A stretch of DNA of 64,000 bases from Microvelia longipes (taxonomy: Eukaryota; Arthropoda; Insecta; Hemiptera; Veliidae). Under the pieces are notes generated by a model, which was not told the DNA's origin, did no database searches, and was given only the letters and a program-made list of their open reading frames with translations. Shown here in pieces: positions 33,140 through 43,904 of this stretch (position 1 is the first letter of the stretch; each line of letters begins with the position of its first letter). Position numbers and translations under genes: made by a program. Where the stretch lies: assembly GCA_018340805.1 (NCBI GenBank), contig JACMZG010001913.1, positions 15,003,987-15,067,986 of the forward strand, read 5' to 3'.

Positions 33140-33460
33140 CTCTACGGAGTCTCCAGTAGGCGAAAGTAACGTTATGGTACCTAATGAAAACTGTCTAGAC
33201 CCCGTATCACTGCCTAACGCAGTCAGTGCCCTTATTTTGCCTAAGTCCTTCCTCTAAGAATTTCTTTAATTATTTATTTGTTCTCCGATAAGGGTTGTCT
33301 CTAGTCTCCGTAGATTATGAGAAAGTACTGTTTTGGTACCTAATAGATATTGCCATACTTCCAGTCCCTTATCAGTGTGTTATTCAGCTCTAGGCAAACA
33401 GGTCACGTAGTTAGGGGCTCTTCTTGCAAGCCCCGATCAGGGTTTCTTTCAGAGGTTTTT
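33140..33460. repeat. Two diverged ~155-bp units and a SINE-tail-like block
   Basis: Units near 33148 and 33303 share GTCTCCxGTAG, TTxTGGTACCTAAT and CCxTATCAxTG. The end (AGGCAAACAGGTCACGTAGT, GGGGCTCTTCTTGCAAGCCC) resembles the tRNA-SINE tail module at 24430 and 46220. Confidence 0.5.
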
Positions 33461-35430
33461 CACAGGGGGAATTATAAAATTATGGAGATCCAGTTGCAAA
33501 AATCGTTGACAGGAGGGGGGAGGGGGGCACTCTTCATTTATTTGGTTATATAATTATAGTATGGGGTCCGCATGCAAAACAAATTTCTTTTGAAATGCGA
33601 GCTTCCGATCTTAACAAACCATTTTTGTTTCTACTTTATAACTTTGCAGTAGCTGAGAATGAAATGCAGCAGCATTAAAAGAAAATGAGCTAAAACCTTT
33701 CCATTATTACCCTTTTAGTAGCATTATTAACTGAGTTTTCATTTTGGTGTGCATTGTTTAATAAAACTAATAATAAAGCTGCGCATTCCCTTTAAAAAGC
33801 CCAGAAAAAAATTTAGTAAGGAGTAACAATGCTCCGGTTCAAATTATAAGGCATAAAGCGGAAACAAAAATGGAGTATTAGGTTCAGAAGCACGCATTTC
33901 CAAGAAAATTCGTCCAGCATGCGGATCCCAGTGCCGGAATTTTTATCTAACAATCTTTAGAATAGTAGCTGATAATAAAGCATAAAAGTTTAAAAAAAAA
34001 TTTAACTTGTTATTAAGGGTATTGTTATTTTTGTCTTATCAGATTCAACTTGTTTTTTGAGCTTTCTTTTAGCCTTTCAAGAAAATTCTAAATCCTCTTT
34101 TCAAAACAATAAAATTTGTTAAATAAAAAAGGACAGGAAATTAATTTTATTCAGCGTTGCTTCTATAGGTTGATGCATCCCACCCTCCAGTTTTCAGCCC
34201 TTTTTCTTGTTCGTTTTACTTTACAGCAAAACATTTTTACGCTAGAATAAATTCTTTATTTTTTCTAAGGAAGGAAAGTTTAACCTTACCTTAAAAAAAG
34301 GGTTAATTTTATTCCAACTCGAAATATTAATTTTTAACTTGCACAACTCTTTTCTAGCATGTTTGAACTTAAAAAAAAATCTGTAAATAATTCTTACTAA
34401 AGTAGACGCATTACTTTGTAAGAAGGCTGACTCTTACAATATAATTTGTTCTATGATATTATTTATTTGATCTTTGTATTAGCATACAAAGATAAAGGAA
34501 TAAGATGCCACACTAAAGATTGAAAAATTCAGTGCTGTGTGGCATATAATGACATAAAATGACCTACGTCATTTTACGTCCTATGTGGCATAAAAATGAC
34601 CTACATAGGAGAAATTTTGTTCAATCTAAGAGTCCGAAATTAAACTTTCGTCATAATTATCGGTTCGGGCACTTTTATAAGAGTTTCTAAATATTTTGCT
34701 GTCTGTCTGTTTGTGTGTGTGTCTATGTCCAGCATAACGACTTCTATGTTGAAGCCAAAGAAAATATAAATAAAGAAAGATGGACCTGGGAATCCCAGGT
34801 CCATCTTTCTTGAATCGACTCAAGTCGACTTTTGACCTAAATCGATTTTAAGTCAATTTTTGTTTGAGTCGACTCGTATGAAGTCGATTTAAAAAAAATT
34901 ATCCGATCAAACAAATCCCTCAGTCTGAAACCTTTTATCAAAATACATTCTAAATAATCCTTCAAAAAATATAGGTTTTCCTTATTTATATAATAAATAT
35001 AATAAAATGTTATAAATTTTGGTATGTACCGTTAATTTTTATTATTAAAAAGTTTCAAATTTTTTCTTTTGATCAAAACATTTATTATACTTAATTAAAT
35101 TTAAAAACAAGATTAAATTTTAAATTAAGATAAAATAAAATTGTGATTAAAACTAGAAAAAAAATAAGAGGATCCTTTTAATTACGGTTAAAATAGATTA
35201 AGTCTGAAAAAAAAGTAGGAGATTAAGTCAAAAGAAACTTTGTCTTTCAAACTTAGAACGAACCAAGCTTTAATTAATTAGAAAAATTTGTAATTGAATC
35301 AATGATAAGTTTCTTTAAAGATTTTTTTTTAAGTTCAGTAAAAAAGTTTTCACTTATAAGCCATTTAATAAATTATTTTTATGATTCAAGTCACCGCTGT
35401 AATTCAGAAATAGTCTACTATTTTATTGTT
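33461..35430. other. Mostly featureless AT-rich DNA with two palindromes
   Basis: 34500-34610 has nested inverted motifs (GATGCCACAC / GTGTGGCAT, AAAATGACCTACGTCATTTT). 34775-34811 is an almost perfect palindrome (AGAAAGATGGACCTGGGA and its complement), followed by GAATCGACTCAAGTCGAC repeats to 34890. No coding evidence. Confidence 0.45.
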
Positions 35431-35434
35431 TAAA

Positions 35435-35516
35435 TATATATATATATATATATATATATAATAAATATATAATATATAATATATACCCACACACACATAT
35501 ACTAACATATACATAT

Positions 35517-35569
<53 letters not shown>

Positions 35570-35592
35570 ATTATTTATATTTATATATATAA
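35435..35592. repeat. (TA)n compound microsatellite with ACACACAC core
   Basis: TA tracts on both sides of TACCCACACACACATATACT. A microsatellite directly 5' of the LINE copy. Confidence 0.9.
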
Positions 35593-35781
35593 AGTGGATA
35601 TTGACGTTAAAAATAAGATTTTCTTAATTTATTATTTTTTTCCCTGAGCGCCATAAAGTTTAAAATGAATGTTTAGATGAAACGTTATTCTTTATAAACG
35701 TATTTATAGGCTATAATAAAACAAGCAATAAAAATATCAATAACAGAATTATAATATTTTGGAACCCCACCGTAACCCCCT

Positions 35782-36663
35782 GGTGCCTTTCTTGATATTG
35801 AAGGAGCATTTGATAACACATCTTTCCAAACTATACTCTCCTCTCTGAGAGAGCGTGGTGTTGAAGAATCTGTCTGTAGATGGATAGCCAATGCTTCTCA
35901 GCAGAAATGTTAAGCTTCCGTGGCTGGAGAGACGGCTGAAGCCCGAGTCACCAGGGGATGCCCGCAAGGTGGAGTTCTTATCTCCTCTACTGTGGAAGCC
36001 TTGTGGTGGACGGCATATCTCTGCTATCTTAACAGCAAAGGTTTCTTTGCCATAGGGTACGCTGATGACATAGTCATCCTTATTCCTGGCAAATTCATTA
36101 ATACAGCCCTAGAGGTAATTCAAACACCGATAAGGCTGATTGAGAACTGGTGCAAACAGGTCAAACTTTCAATCAATCCTGTCAAAACTGCACTAGTAAT
36201 TTTCACCAAACAAACAAAACCTCACACTGTGAGGCCCCCATACTGTTTTGGTGAACAACTACAGCTATCTGACCAGGTCAAATATCTCGGAGTAATCCTT
36301 GACAAGAGGCTAAGTTGGAATCAACAGCTGGATAAAATAATCAACAAAGCCAAACTGACTTTAATGACAGTACGTAGAGCTGTAGGTAAAACCTGGGGAC
36401 TTAAACCTCAAGTATTGCGATGGCTTTACTTAATAGTGGTCAGACCATATTACCTACTGTGCCCTTGTGTGGTGGCCCAAAGTCAATCAAACCACCGCAA
36501 TACCAAACTGAACTCAGTTCAAGCCTGTCTATCCATTACAGGTACCAAAAACCATGCTTAGAAATTCATGAGCCTTCCGCCCCTTGATCTTATCATAAAG
36601 AGTGAGGCTAGGTTGGCGGCTTATATGAGGCACATGCAAACTTCAAAACCTCATTTCCTTTAG
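35782..36663 (+). pseudogene. LINE reverse transcriptase domain, interrupted by stops
   Basis: In one frame: LDIEGAFDNTSF (motif A, catalytic D), GCPQGGVL (motif B), GYADDIVILIPG (catalytic YADD), VKYLGVILDKRLSW (thumb) and GLKPQVLRWLYLIVVRPYYL. After a TAG at 36559 the same frame goes on with SLPPLDLIIKSEARLAAYMR, the conserved linker to RNase H. In-frame stops lie at 35911 (after ASQQKC), 36559 and 36661. Palm motifs before motif A are missing. The copy is dead, but motif integrity suggests modest age. Confidence 0.88.
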
Positions 36664-37406
36664 GAAAGTATGCCACAGTGTTTCAGGCAGAAATTTTTGC
36701 AATTAATGCCTGTCTAATAGAAAATATCAAGAAGAACCCAAATCAGACTTCTATAAATATTTTTACTGACAGCCAAGCTGCCATCAAAGCTCTTGGTTCT
36801 TACAAAGTCAACTCCAAGCTTGTCTGGGAGTGCTTACAAAACCTTTTGACCCTGTCACTCAACAATGATGTAGCAATCAGATGGGTGCCCGGCCATAAAA
36901 GAATTGAAGGTAATGAGCAAGCAGATACCCTTGCTAAAAAGGGGTCTGAAACCACTCCTGTGGGTCCTGAACCCATAGTAGCCATACCCAAAGCTATAGC
37001 CAAAGGTGTAATCAAAGATTGGCTCTTAACCAATCACCTACACCACTGGAACAAATCCTCCGGCATGAGACACAGCAAACTTATGCTAAAAGGACCCAGT
37101 CCCAAAATAACTGAGGACCTCCTCAGTCTAAGCAGAAGGGACCTCAGAACAGTAACTGGACTACTGACTGGTCACTGTCACCTCCGAAAACACCTCCATA
37201 CCATTGGTATCTTTAAAGATAATCCAGTGTGTAGGCTTTGTGAATCGGAAACCGAAACTGCCTCTCACATACTTCTGAAATGTGAAGCCCTAGCCTTTCA
37301 AAGGTTCACCAACTTTGGTAGCAGCATTCTCACTAAGTTTGACTCTACCAATGAATCACTGGTCAAAAAGATCCTAGACCTAGTCCGGGGAAAAGGATTA
37401 TTCTGA
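36664..37406 (+). pseudogene. LINE RNase H domain and C-terminal zinc-knuckle region, first catalytic Asp missing
   Basis: The frame (shifted relative to the RT) reads VFQAEIFAINACL (catalytic E), IFTDSQAAIKAL (catalytic D), and WVPGHKRIEGNEQADTLA (conserved H and last D). The usual N-terminal strand with the first catalytic Asp (DGS-type) is absent: a small deletion and frameshift sit between PHFL and KYATVFQ. The C-terminus carries CRLCESETETASHILLKCEA, a CCHC-like knuckle usual in I/R1-like LINEs, and ends in a natural stop. Without the first Asp the RNase H cannot be active. Confidence 0.85.
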
Positions 37407-37507
37407 CCTGGACCAATTGAGGGGATTGTACAATAGACTTCTAGTCGCAGTGCAAATGGGGTCTATCCTCGACTCCAACCCCATTCCTCAATAATAATAA
37501 TAATAAC

Positions 37508-38155
37508 CCCCTGTAATTTAGCCCCAAACATAAAAAAATACATTCACAATTAATAAATTTTTGACACATTTCATTTCGAATAATACTAATTTATTATGTT
37601 AAATAGGGGGCCCAATTTTGAGGGGGGCAAGGGAGATTTTATTATGGGACTGATAAAATCAGGGGGTGAGAGTTTTAGGGGGAACACAATACTTTTTCTA
37701 AATAGCTACAGAACGTACAAAAGAACGTAAAAAGATATCTGCTCTTCTTGTTCTTCTTTCTAAAGCAAAGAGTTTAATTATAATATCTTCACAGACATGT
37801 TAAATTACAATTAGTATTTCTAAGAAAACATTATTAAAACAGAAAGGATTCAAATTAGTTACTAAAAATATGATCCATAATTGAAAAGTTTTTAACAAAA
37901 TTCTATTGTGATAAAACTAATAAATTTAACAATGAAGAATTTCTAAATTAAAATACTTATATGTCTGACATATTTCTTAATAACTTCATTTACAAATTTT
38001 GAATATTTTAAAAGTATGGAATCAAAGGGTTTAAGGTAATAATTTTTTATAACAATTACTACATTACATATTATAATAAGTATTAGTTATGCTTGTAATA
38101 TGACATGTAAATATGCGAAGTAGGAAATTACACACTTTTATACTTAGGTTTTAGA
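37508..38155. other. Unassigned sequence 3' of the LINE
   Basis: GGGGGCCCAATTTTGAGGGG near 37607 and a GTAATTTAGCCCC block hint at a degraded G-rich repeat. The rest is AT-rich without features. Confidence 0.4.
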
Positions 38156-38157
38156 TT

Positions 38158-38290
38158 TTTACCCTTCCTCATTTATACCGTAATAGGAAAAGTATTGAGA
38201 TTGCAAAAAAATCCGAAACCTGGACGTCAAACAATCTGTGGAACCAATGGGTTATTAAAAAAAATCTGGTCATCCAATATATGACAGAAA
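38158..38290 (+). mobile_element. Fragment of the composite repeat's upstream module
   Basis: TTACCCTTCCTCATTTATAC, AAAGTATTGAGATTGCAAAA and AATCCGAAACCTGGA are the first ~80 bp of the family seen at 39222, 23033 and, inverted, 42840. Confidence 0.6.
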
Positions 38291-39220
38291 ATAAAACCCA
38301 AGGAAAATGAGTAGGCCTAAGGCCTAGCTTTGCAATTATTACCCGAATCCAAATTAATTCTTATATAATTACATTTTAGTCATTTTTATTTTAACTTTAT
38401 ACTGATTTCTTACAGCGTAAACAAACCCTTACGCAATTGTTTATAGGTATGTAATGATGTAACTGCTGGCAAAATAAAAAAATACTTATTTATTTACAAT
38501 AGCAGCTGTATTTATTTCTTCCTTTCTTATATTGCCTATCTGCTACAACAAGACGTGTGATACTTTTTTTTTATTACTTTGTTTTGTATCTAAATGCTAA
38601 GAGTCAAATACAAAAATTAAATATGTATATAGAAGCTTTAACTCCCAGAAGCAGTATGATCCAGAGGAGTATGATCCTCTAGGGGGTTAAACTCATAGAT
38701 TCCCTTGGGACTTAAACTCATATAGAGGACTGTGTTCCAATGTCTCCACTCAATGTTAGCTTACATAAAACTAAGCACAGATAAAACTTTGAAGCACCAA
38801 TGCTTAACTATACACATGGATGTAAAAACTACTTTTATTTTCTAACTGTAAAACAAACAACTTCTAAGGTAAGTTGATGCGAATAAAAATTTAGGCTACG
38901 AGATACTCCAACATTAGTTTTAACCTTTTTTACAAAACGATTAATATAAAGATAAAATTATCAGAGAATAAAATAAAATTTTCTTTTAAGCATAAAGTAA
39001 TATTAATGCTTTAATATTTGAATATTTAATTAGATTATATATTGCATCATCTTTTAATATATAAAGATATCTTTTAATATATAAATGATGAAATAAACTG
39101 GACAGCTTTTTTTAAAATTTAATCTAAAGACATAAAAAAAGCTTAGATTAATATTTTCTCTTAATATTAAACTGTCTTATTGAAAATTAAAAAGATAAAG
39201 ATTAGGAAAAATAATAATTT
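38291..39220. other. AT-rich intergenic DNA
   Basis: Local repeats only: CTTTTAATATATAAAGATAT twice near 39050-39085. No gene. Confidence 0.4.
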
Positions 39221-39221
39221 A

Positions 39222-40607
39222 TTACTTTTCCTCATTTATACCATAGGTATATTGAAAAAGTATTGTGTTTGCAAAAAAATCCGAAAACGGGATTTCACTT
39301 AAATATTAAGACCTTCTGAGTGGTTTTCACTAACTTGTCTGTGTGTGTGTGAGAGAGAGTCTGCTATAATCATATCTCCAAGTGTAATTATCCTAGACAG
39401 TTTAAACGTGCTACAAAAATTGATCTTAAGGGCCCAGGTGTGCTATCTGGACGACATTAACCCGCAAAATTACGAAAATTCTGTTTAAGAAAAAAATTGT
39501 CAATCTGTTTAAGATTTGGCACGCCTGTAGTTACACATAAAACCAATAATTAGTGTCTAACACAAAACTAATTTTAGACCCTAAAAATAGTTTTTGACCA
39601 ATAATAAATCCATGTTATATGGCGGTAACAGCACAAGTTGCTTTTTTGGGGTTTATATGTGTTGTTAAATATAAATATATGTGCCGTTGGTCTTTGGAGC
39701 ACTCGGAGGCACTTCATCGCTACACCGGCAGTCAACGAAGCATCCACCATCGATGGGTCTTCAGCCTCCTTCTTTCTGACTGGAGCAGGAAGTGGAAGGA
39801 AAGGGTAAATTAGAGAAGCCGCCCCCTCACTGGTCAGAAGTTAGCCGACCATATGTGTTGGGACCGTGGTGGAGACTTTTAGTCACGCGAAGGTGCAATA
39901 CTCCTTAAGGTCCAATTGGGGGTATGCGCCTGGCGGAGGGGTTTTACCTCTAGAGAGTTTTAGTGGGGTAAGGCCTGACAATCGCTGCTACGGTACCGGC
40001 TGGGCAGTCCAGAAGTCGGTCAGTCCCCACACTCCATGGACCGGTGCCATGGGCTAGGCTTCGTCACCATTAGGTGACGAACCTTCGGATGATCAGGATC
40101 CATCCCCTTTTAGGGGTGTTAGCTGCTTTGATTCCGAGGGATAAAGCTTTCGTCTAGAGGCCGTCGCGTTTCCCCTCCATTGACAAAAAAAAAAAAATAA
40201 TAATAATATTTTCAACTCAAAATAATAATATTTTCATTTCATTATTAATATTAATTCAATTTTTATTGAATGACTTGTATACGTCTTTTAAACAATCGTG
40301 AAATAATCTAATTGAGTTGAAATTAGGTACAAATATATCTCTTTATGTATTAAATGAGTATACAAAGTTTTGTTGCAATTCGGCAAGCATATCTACGGTT
40401 TTTTGTTGGATCATAAAAGTTAAGCAGTATCGAGTGAGGTTAATGCTTGGATGGGTGAAGGCTGAAAATAAAAAGGATGTATTTACTATCTGAGGACGAG
40501 CAAATGAGACGGTAAGACATGCTGCTGTACATTTGGTGATTAATATATTCTGAGGACGAATTCAATGTGGTGAGGAAAAGTTCCGAGGTACCCCGTACCC
40601 GACTTTT
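39222..40607 (+). mobile_element. Composite repeat with 5S-SINE, split by a GC-rich insertion
   Basis: The upstream module starts at 39222 (ACTTTTCCTCATTTATACC) and runs to about 39550. After an interruption it resumes near 40290 (AATCTAATTGAGTTGAAATT) and enters the 5S-like part at 40403-40465: GGATCATAAAAGTTAAGCAG, then GGTTAATGCTTGGATGGGTG. The tail closes with GAGGAAAAGTTCC and GAGGTACCCCGTACCCGA at 40574-40603. In order this is the fullest copy in the window. The 5S-like segment keeps A-box-like and C-box-like parts of the internal promoter. Confidence 0.75.
39660..40200 (+). mobile_element. GC-rich retroposon-like insertion with poly-A/(TAA)n tail
   Basis: About 530 bp, much GC-richer than the surroundings (e.g. 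GCCGCCCCCTCACTGGTCAG, CTGGGCAGTCCAGAAGTCGG), ending in A13 followed by TAATAATAAT. The tail implies reverse transcription of a polyadenylated or TAA-tailed RNA. It could be a SINE or the 3'/5' UTR of a LINE; I find no tRNA or 5S head and no protein motif. It lies within the composite repeat. About 75 bp at its left flank (TTTTTGACCAATAATAAAT, GCACAAGTTGCTTTTTTGG) are duplicated at 40722-40775, beyond the composite's tail. Confidence 0.6.
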
Positions 40608-40969
40608 TGATCTTATTGACCTTCTGCTATATTTCAACTTCAATTGTTTAGGCATAACCCTTAAGGGTTGCTAAATATGTAAGGCGCTAGTGTAGTTATA
40701 ATGTTAGACCCTTAAAATAGTTTTTGACCAATAATAAATATGGCACAAGTTGCTTTTTTGGGTTTATATGTGTTCTGTTCAAAAGTCGAGACTTTTTTTA
40801 GACTTTAAAATCTCTATAAGACAAGCTCTATTTTATAATCGTAACTGGAAATGTTAAAAAGTAAATATAATGATCTTATAACATTAGGATACAAAACCAC
40901 ATTTTTCAAATAATGATGCGTTTATCACACCTATGTCAATTCAAGATAAGAACACATTTCCATTAAAAA

Positions 40970-41180
40970 CTTAAAGTATTCTTTTAGTATTTTAGATTGT
41001 GTCTTTTAGTATTTTAGATTGTGTCTTTTAGTATTTTAGATCGTGTCTTTTAGTATTTTAGATTGTGTCTTTTAGTATTTTAGAATGTGTCTTTTAGTAT
41101 TTTAGATTGTGTCTTTTAGTATTTTAGATTGTGCCTTTTAGTATTTTAGATTGTGTCTTTTAGTATTTTAGATTGTGCTA
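40970..41180. repeat. 22-bp tandem repeat, nine units
   Basis: TCTTTTAGTATTTTAGATTG plus TG repeated nine times with few substitutions. Minisatellite; no gene. Confidence 0.95.
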
Positions 41181-41950
41181 TTTTACAGTCAGCATTGAAA
41201 ATAATCTTTAGTCATGTTAAAGAAATAAAACCTAGATTTTTGAATTACAGTTTACAATTGATGATATTTTGAGGATTTTGTCCAAAATAAATATTATTTC
41301 TTCCACTCTTTAGCAAGAGGTTCTTAAGTAATAATACAAATTTGTTTAAAAAACAATGTAATTTGTTTAGATGTTGCTCAAAGCCGATTATCTTAGACGT
41401 TTATTCAAAGTAAATAACTTTTCTTTCTCGCAAATAAGCGGACATTTAATAAAAAGTAAAGTTTATCCTTTGGTCAAACAAATCTTCTTTTATAAATTGC
41501 TAAATTTAGCTTAAGGATTAAGTATAAATTTCAGACAAGGTTAGTCAACATTTTATAAGTCAATATAAGTAGTCTTAAGTAATTTATAAAGTTTATTTTA
41601 ATCTACGTTCTTGGAATCAATTTACCACGTTCAGGTTTATGTTAGTCTCTTGTGTTGAAACTATCCGTGTCGCTCTAAAGGATTCTTCATTCTCGGGATT
41701 TAAAAAGATCTTTAAACAGCTTTTTAATTTCTCTCTTACAGTTTACTCTCAATAAATAATAAATTAATTCCAACTTTTTATGAGCGCAAAATTTTTATTG
41801 ATGCTGTTATAATATATGCGCTTGGTTTAAAACACCGCAAATTTGTGTACTATTAACATTACGAGGGCAAGAACTTATATTTTACCTAGTGTTGAACTGT
41901 ATGACTTTTAAACGTCAAAACTGCTACTTCGTTGTTTCATAACTTTGTTT
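41181..41950. other. AT-rich intergenic DNA
   Basis: Nothing recognised. Confidence 0.4.
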
Positions 41951-42024
41951 GATAAAAACCGGGTACAGGGTACCTCGAAACTTTTCATCAACACATCGGA
42001 TTCGCTGCGCTCAGCTTCGTTAAG

Positions 42025-42060
42025 GTATATATATATATATATAATATATATATATAATAT

Positions 42061-42092
<32 letters not shown>

Positions 42093-42130
42093 ATATATAT
42101 ATATAATATATATATATATATATTAGGATA
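42025..42130. repeat. (TA)n microsatellite
   Basis: TATATA runs with regular AATATATT interruptions, in place of the 5S-like segment of the composite repeat. Confidence 0.85.
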
Positions 42131-42433
42131 TATATATCTTGTACCAGATTTCAATTCAATTGGATTGTTTCTCGATGATTTACAATTTTTGAAAAACGCA
42201 CACAAGTCACATAATATGCTAAATATGAGATAAAATTATCACATATGTTAGTCTTATACATGGCTAAAGAGTGCTAAATCTCAATCCGATTGCATAGTTT
42301 TTCCGTGTTTTTTTATTTTTCAAAATTTTGCTATTCATTATTGCGGGTTAGTGACGTCATAAAAAATGAATTTCCGAATAGCACAACTACAGCAGTAAGT
42401 CTACTGCTGTAGTTGTGCTATTCGGAAATTTAC

Positions 42434-42600
42434 AAAACATGAATAGTTGACACAATATAATTGTGCTAGAGACACCTAGGAAATGTAACAAGCGTAATGC
42501 AATGCTACATCTGGGAACTGTTCCATCATTTGACACTCGTCATCATTGATAGCTCGACATAATCAGGGCGAGGAAGGAAAATGGTAATGAAACATTTCGG
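42434..42600 (-). mobile_element. Fragment of the 316-bp hammerhead repeat, ribozyme core deleted
   Basis: The minus strand contains GGAACAGTTCCCAGATGTAG, TGTTACATTTCCTAGGTGTC and AACTATTCATGTTTTG in family order. Upstream, CGCCCTGAT joins directly to TATGTCGAGC, so stem II, the GAAA box and stem III are deleted. Confidence 0.65.
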
Positions 42601-42840
42601 TTGTGCTATTCGGCTAATCAGTCGATTTTTGTACAAAGATTCGACTCTAAAAATACACTAGGAGCTACAATGCTAAAATCTGTTATATCACATACACACA
42701 AAACTTTGTGAAACCCACTCGGCATACCTTAAAAGCACTTAAACGCATAATTCCGGTGACATCCCGGTTTTGGATTTTTTAACAAACACAATACTTTTTC
42801 TATATACCAACGGTATAAATGAGGAAAAGTAAAAATATAT

Positions 42841-43600
42841 ATAGTAAAAATAACAGCCAAATATGGAGAATACTTTTTAAGGGCAATAATTACACGAAAA
42901 CAAGGACCAGAATGGCTCGTTGTTGATTTATTGTTTTATTCCCTTTTTATTTAAAACGCGTCTTTTTCACACAAAAAACGGAATAAAGCAATCTAAAGGT
43001 ATTTAAGACTACCAAGTTTTTCAAAACATGAATAGTTGACGCAGAATAATCTCATAACACAGTTGTATTGGTTTAATATTAAAATGTCTAAAAAATAATT
43101 CTTGAATAAAAAGTTTTTCTTTTGGTTTAAATAATGAAAACCTATTTAGCCATATCAGCCAGTTCATCAGACTTAAAAGTAGTGCTACTCAATAATAACC
43201 ATATGTAATAACATAGTTAACACACACGATATTTTTGAGAAAAATATATATAAATAATTTGGCCCAAACCAAACTCATAACTATACGCCAAATAATATTC
43301 CTAAATCTATTTAGGAATATTATAACTACCGTTGAACCAAAGGCTGAGTAATTTTGTTTTTCTTTAGAAACCAAACTAATAGTAATGGTAATATATTAAT
43401 TATATATGGACTTCCTTTGGATACTTGTATAGAATCTTTAAAACGCAAGCTGGGTCAAAGGTATCATAAAAAATAAATAAATTAACTATTCTCTTCTTTT
43501 ATATAATGAATCGTAGTGTTTCATTGTTTATTATCAATATTGAAGTTTAAACTTAAACATCACTAATCCGAAAATTATTGAGATGTGGAATATTCTAATA
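42841..43600. other. AT-rich intergenic DNA
   Basis: An imperfect inverted pair CTAAATCTATTTAG lies near 43303. No gene is recognised. Confidence 0.4.
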
Positions 43601-43601
43601 A

Positions 43602-43888
43602 AAGTAAACAGCATTTGTCTTTCCACAACGATATAATTGAATATACAAAGCCAGTTTTCGACCATAACGATCATCATCAGTGCCGGTGAGATGCGTCTAA
43701 TTCTTCCTGGCCGGTTTCTTAGGCCACGGCTTGTAGCAGACTCAATGACGCTGCTACAAGCCGTGGCCTAAGAAACCGGCCAGGAAGAATTAGACTCATC
43801 TCTCCGGCACTGATGATGATCGTTATGGTCGAAAACTGGCTTTGTATATTCAATTATATCGTTGTAGAAAGACAAATGCTGTTTACTT
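43602..43888. mobile_element. 287-bp near-perfect palindrome with hammerhead-like motifs
   Basis: Arms 43602-43739 and 43751-43888 differ at only a few positions around an 11-bp centre. Each arm carries GCCACGGCTTGTAGCAG, GAAACCGGCCAGGAAGAATT, then CTGATGA, one T, stem GATC / GGTC around GTTATG, then GAAAACTGGC (plus strand 43810-43834, minus strand 43656-43680). It abuts the 316-bp hammerhead repeat. Probably a head-to-head pair of Penelope-like terminal repeats. Confidence 0.7.
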
Positions 43889-43904
43889 TTAAACTTCACA
43901 TTCG

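Larger units (their letters stand above)
35780..37507 (+). mobile_element. I-clade-type LINE, 5'-truncated copy with (TAA)n tail
   Basis: The copy spans the RT palm, thumb, RNase H and C-terminal zinc-knuckle region, then a short 3' UTR (CTGACCTGGACCAATTGAGG ... CCCCATTCCTCA) and an (ATA/TAA)n tail at 37490-37507. An RNase H domain and a TAA-repeat 3' end are features of the I group of non-LTR retrotransposons. The 5' end, including the endonuclease, is lost. A second 3'-end copy lies at 57420-57860 with the matching CTTAAAGTCGCAGTACATGG-type 3' UTR. Confidence 0.85.
41958..42840 (-). mobile_element. Composite repeat, 5S part replaced by a TA tract, with a nested hammerhead-repeat fragment
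   Basis: On the minus strand the upstream module begins at 42840 (ACTTTTCCTCATTTATACC) and reaches 42602. It is interrupted at 42434-42600 by a fragment of the 316-bp hammerhead repeat, and resumes 42435-42137 with GTTGTGCTATTCGG duplicated as an inverted pair (42370-42430) at the insertion. The 5S-like portion is replaced by a TA tract (42025-42125). The SINE tail at 41958-42020 is preserved (CGGGTACAGGGTACCTCG on the plus strand). Confidence 0.6.

Noticed and set aside
37490..37507. (TAA)n as an independent microsatellite
   Set aside because: It directly ends the I-clade LINE 3' UTR, and the second LINE copy ends the same way, so it is the element tail.
40403..40465. Functional 5S rRNA gene
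   Set aside because: The 5S-like part is diverged, lacks normal 5S ends and is joined to a SINE tail that recurs elsewhere.
43602..43888. Palindromes as pure assembly artefacts
   Set aside because: Possible, but arms differ at several sites and centres are non-palindromic spacers, which read fold-backs would not be expected to produce; kept as real with a note to confirm by long reads.
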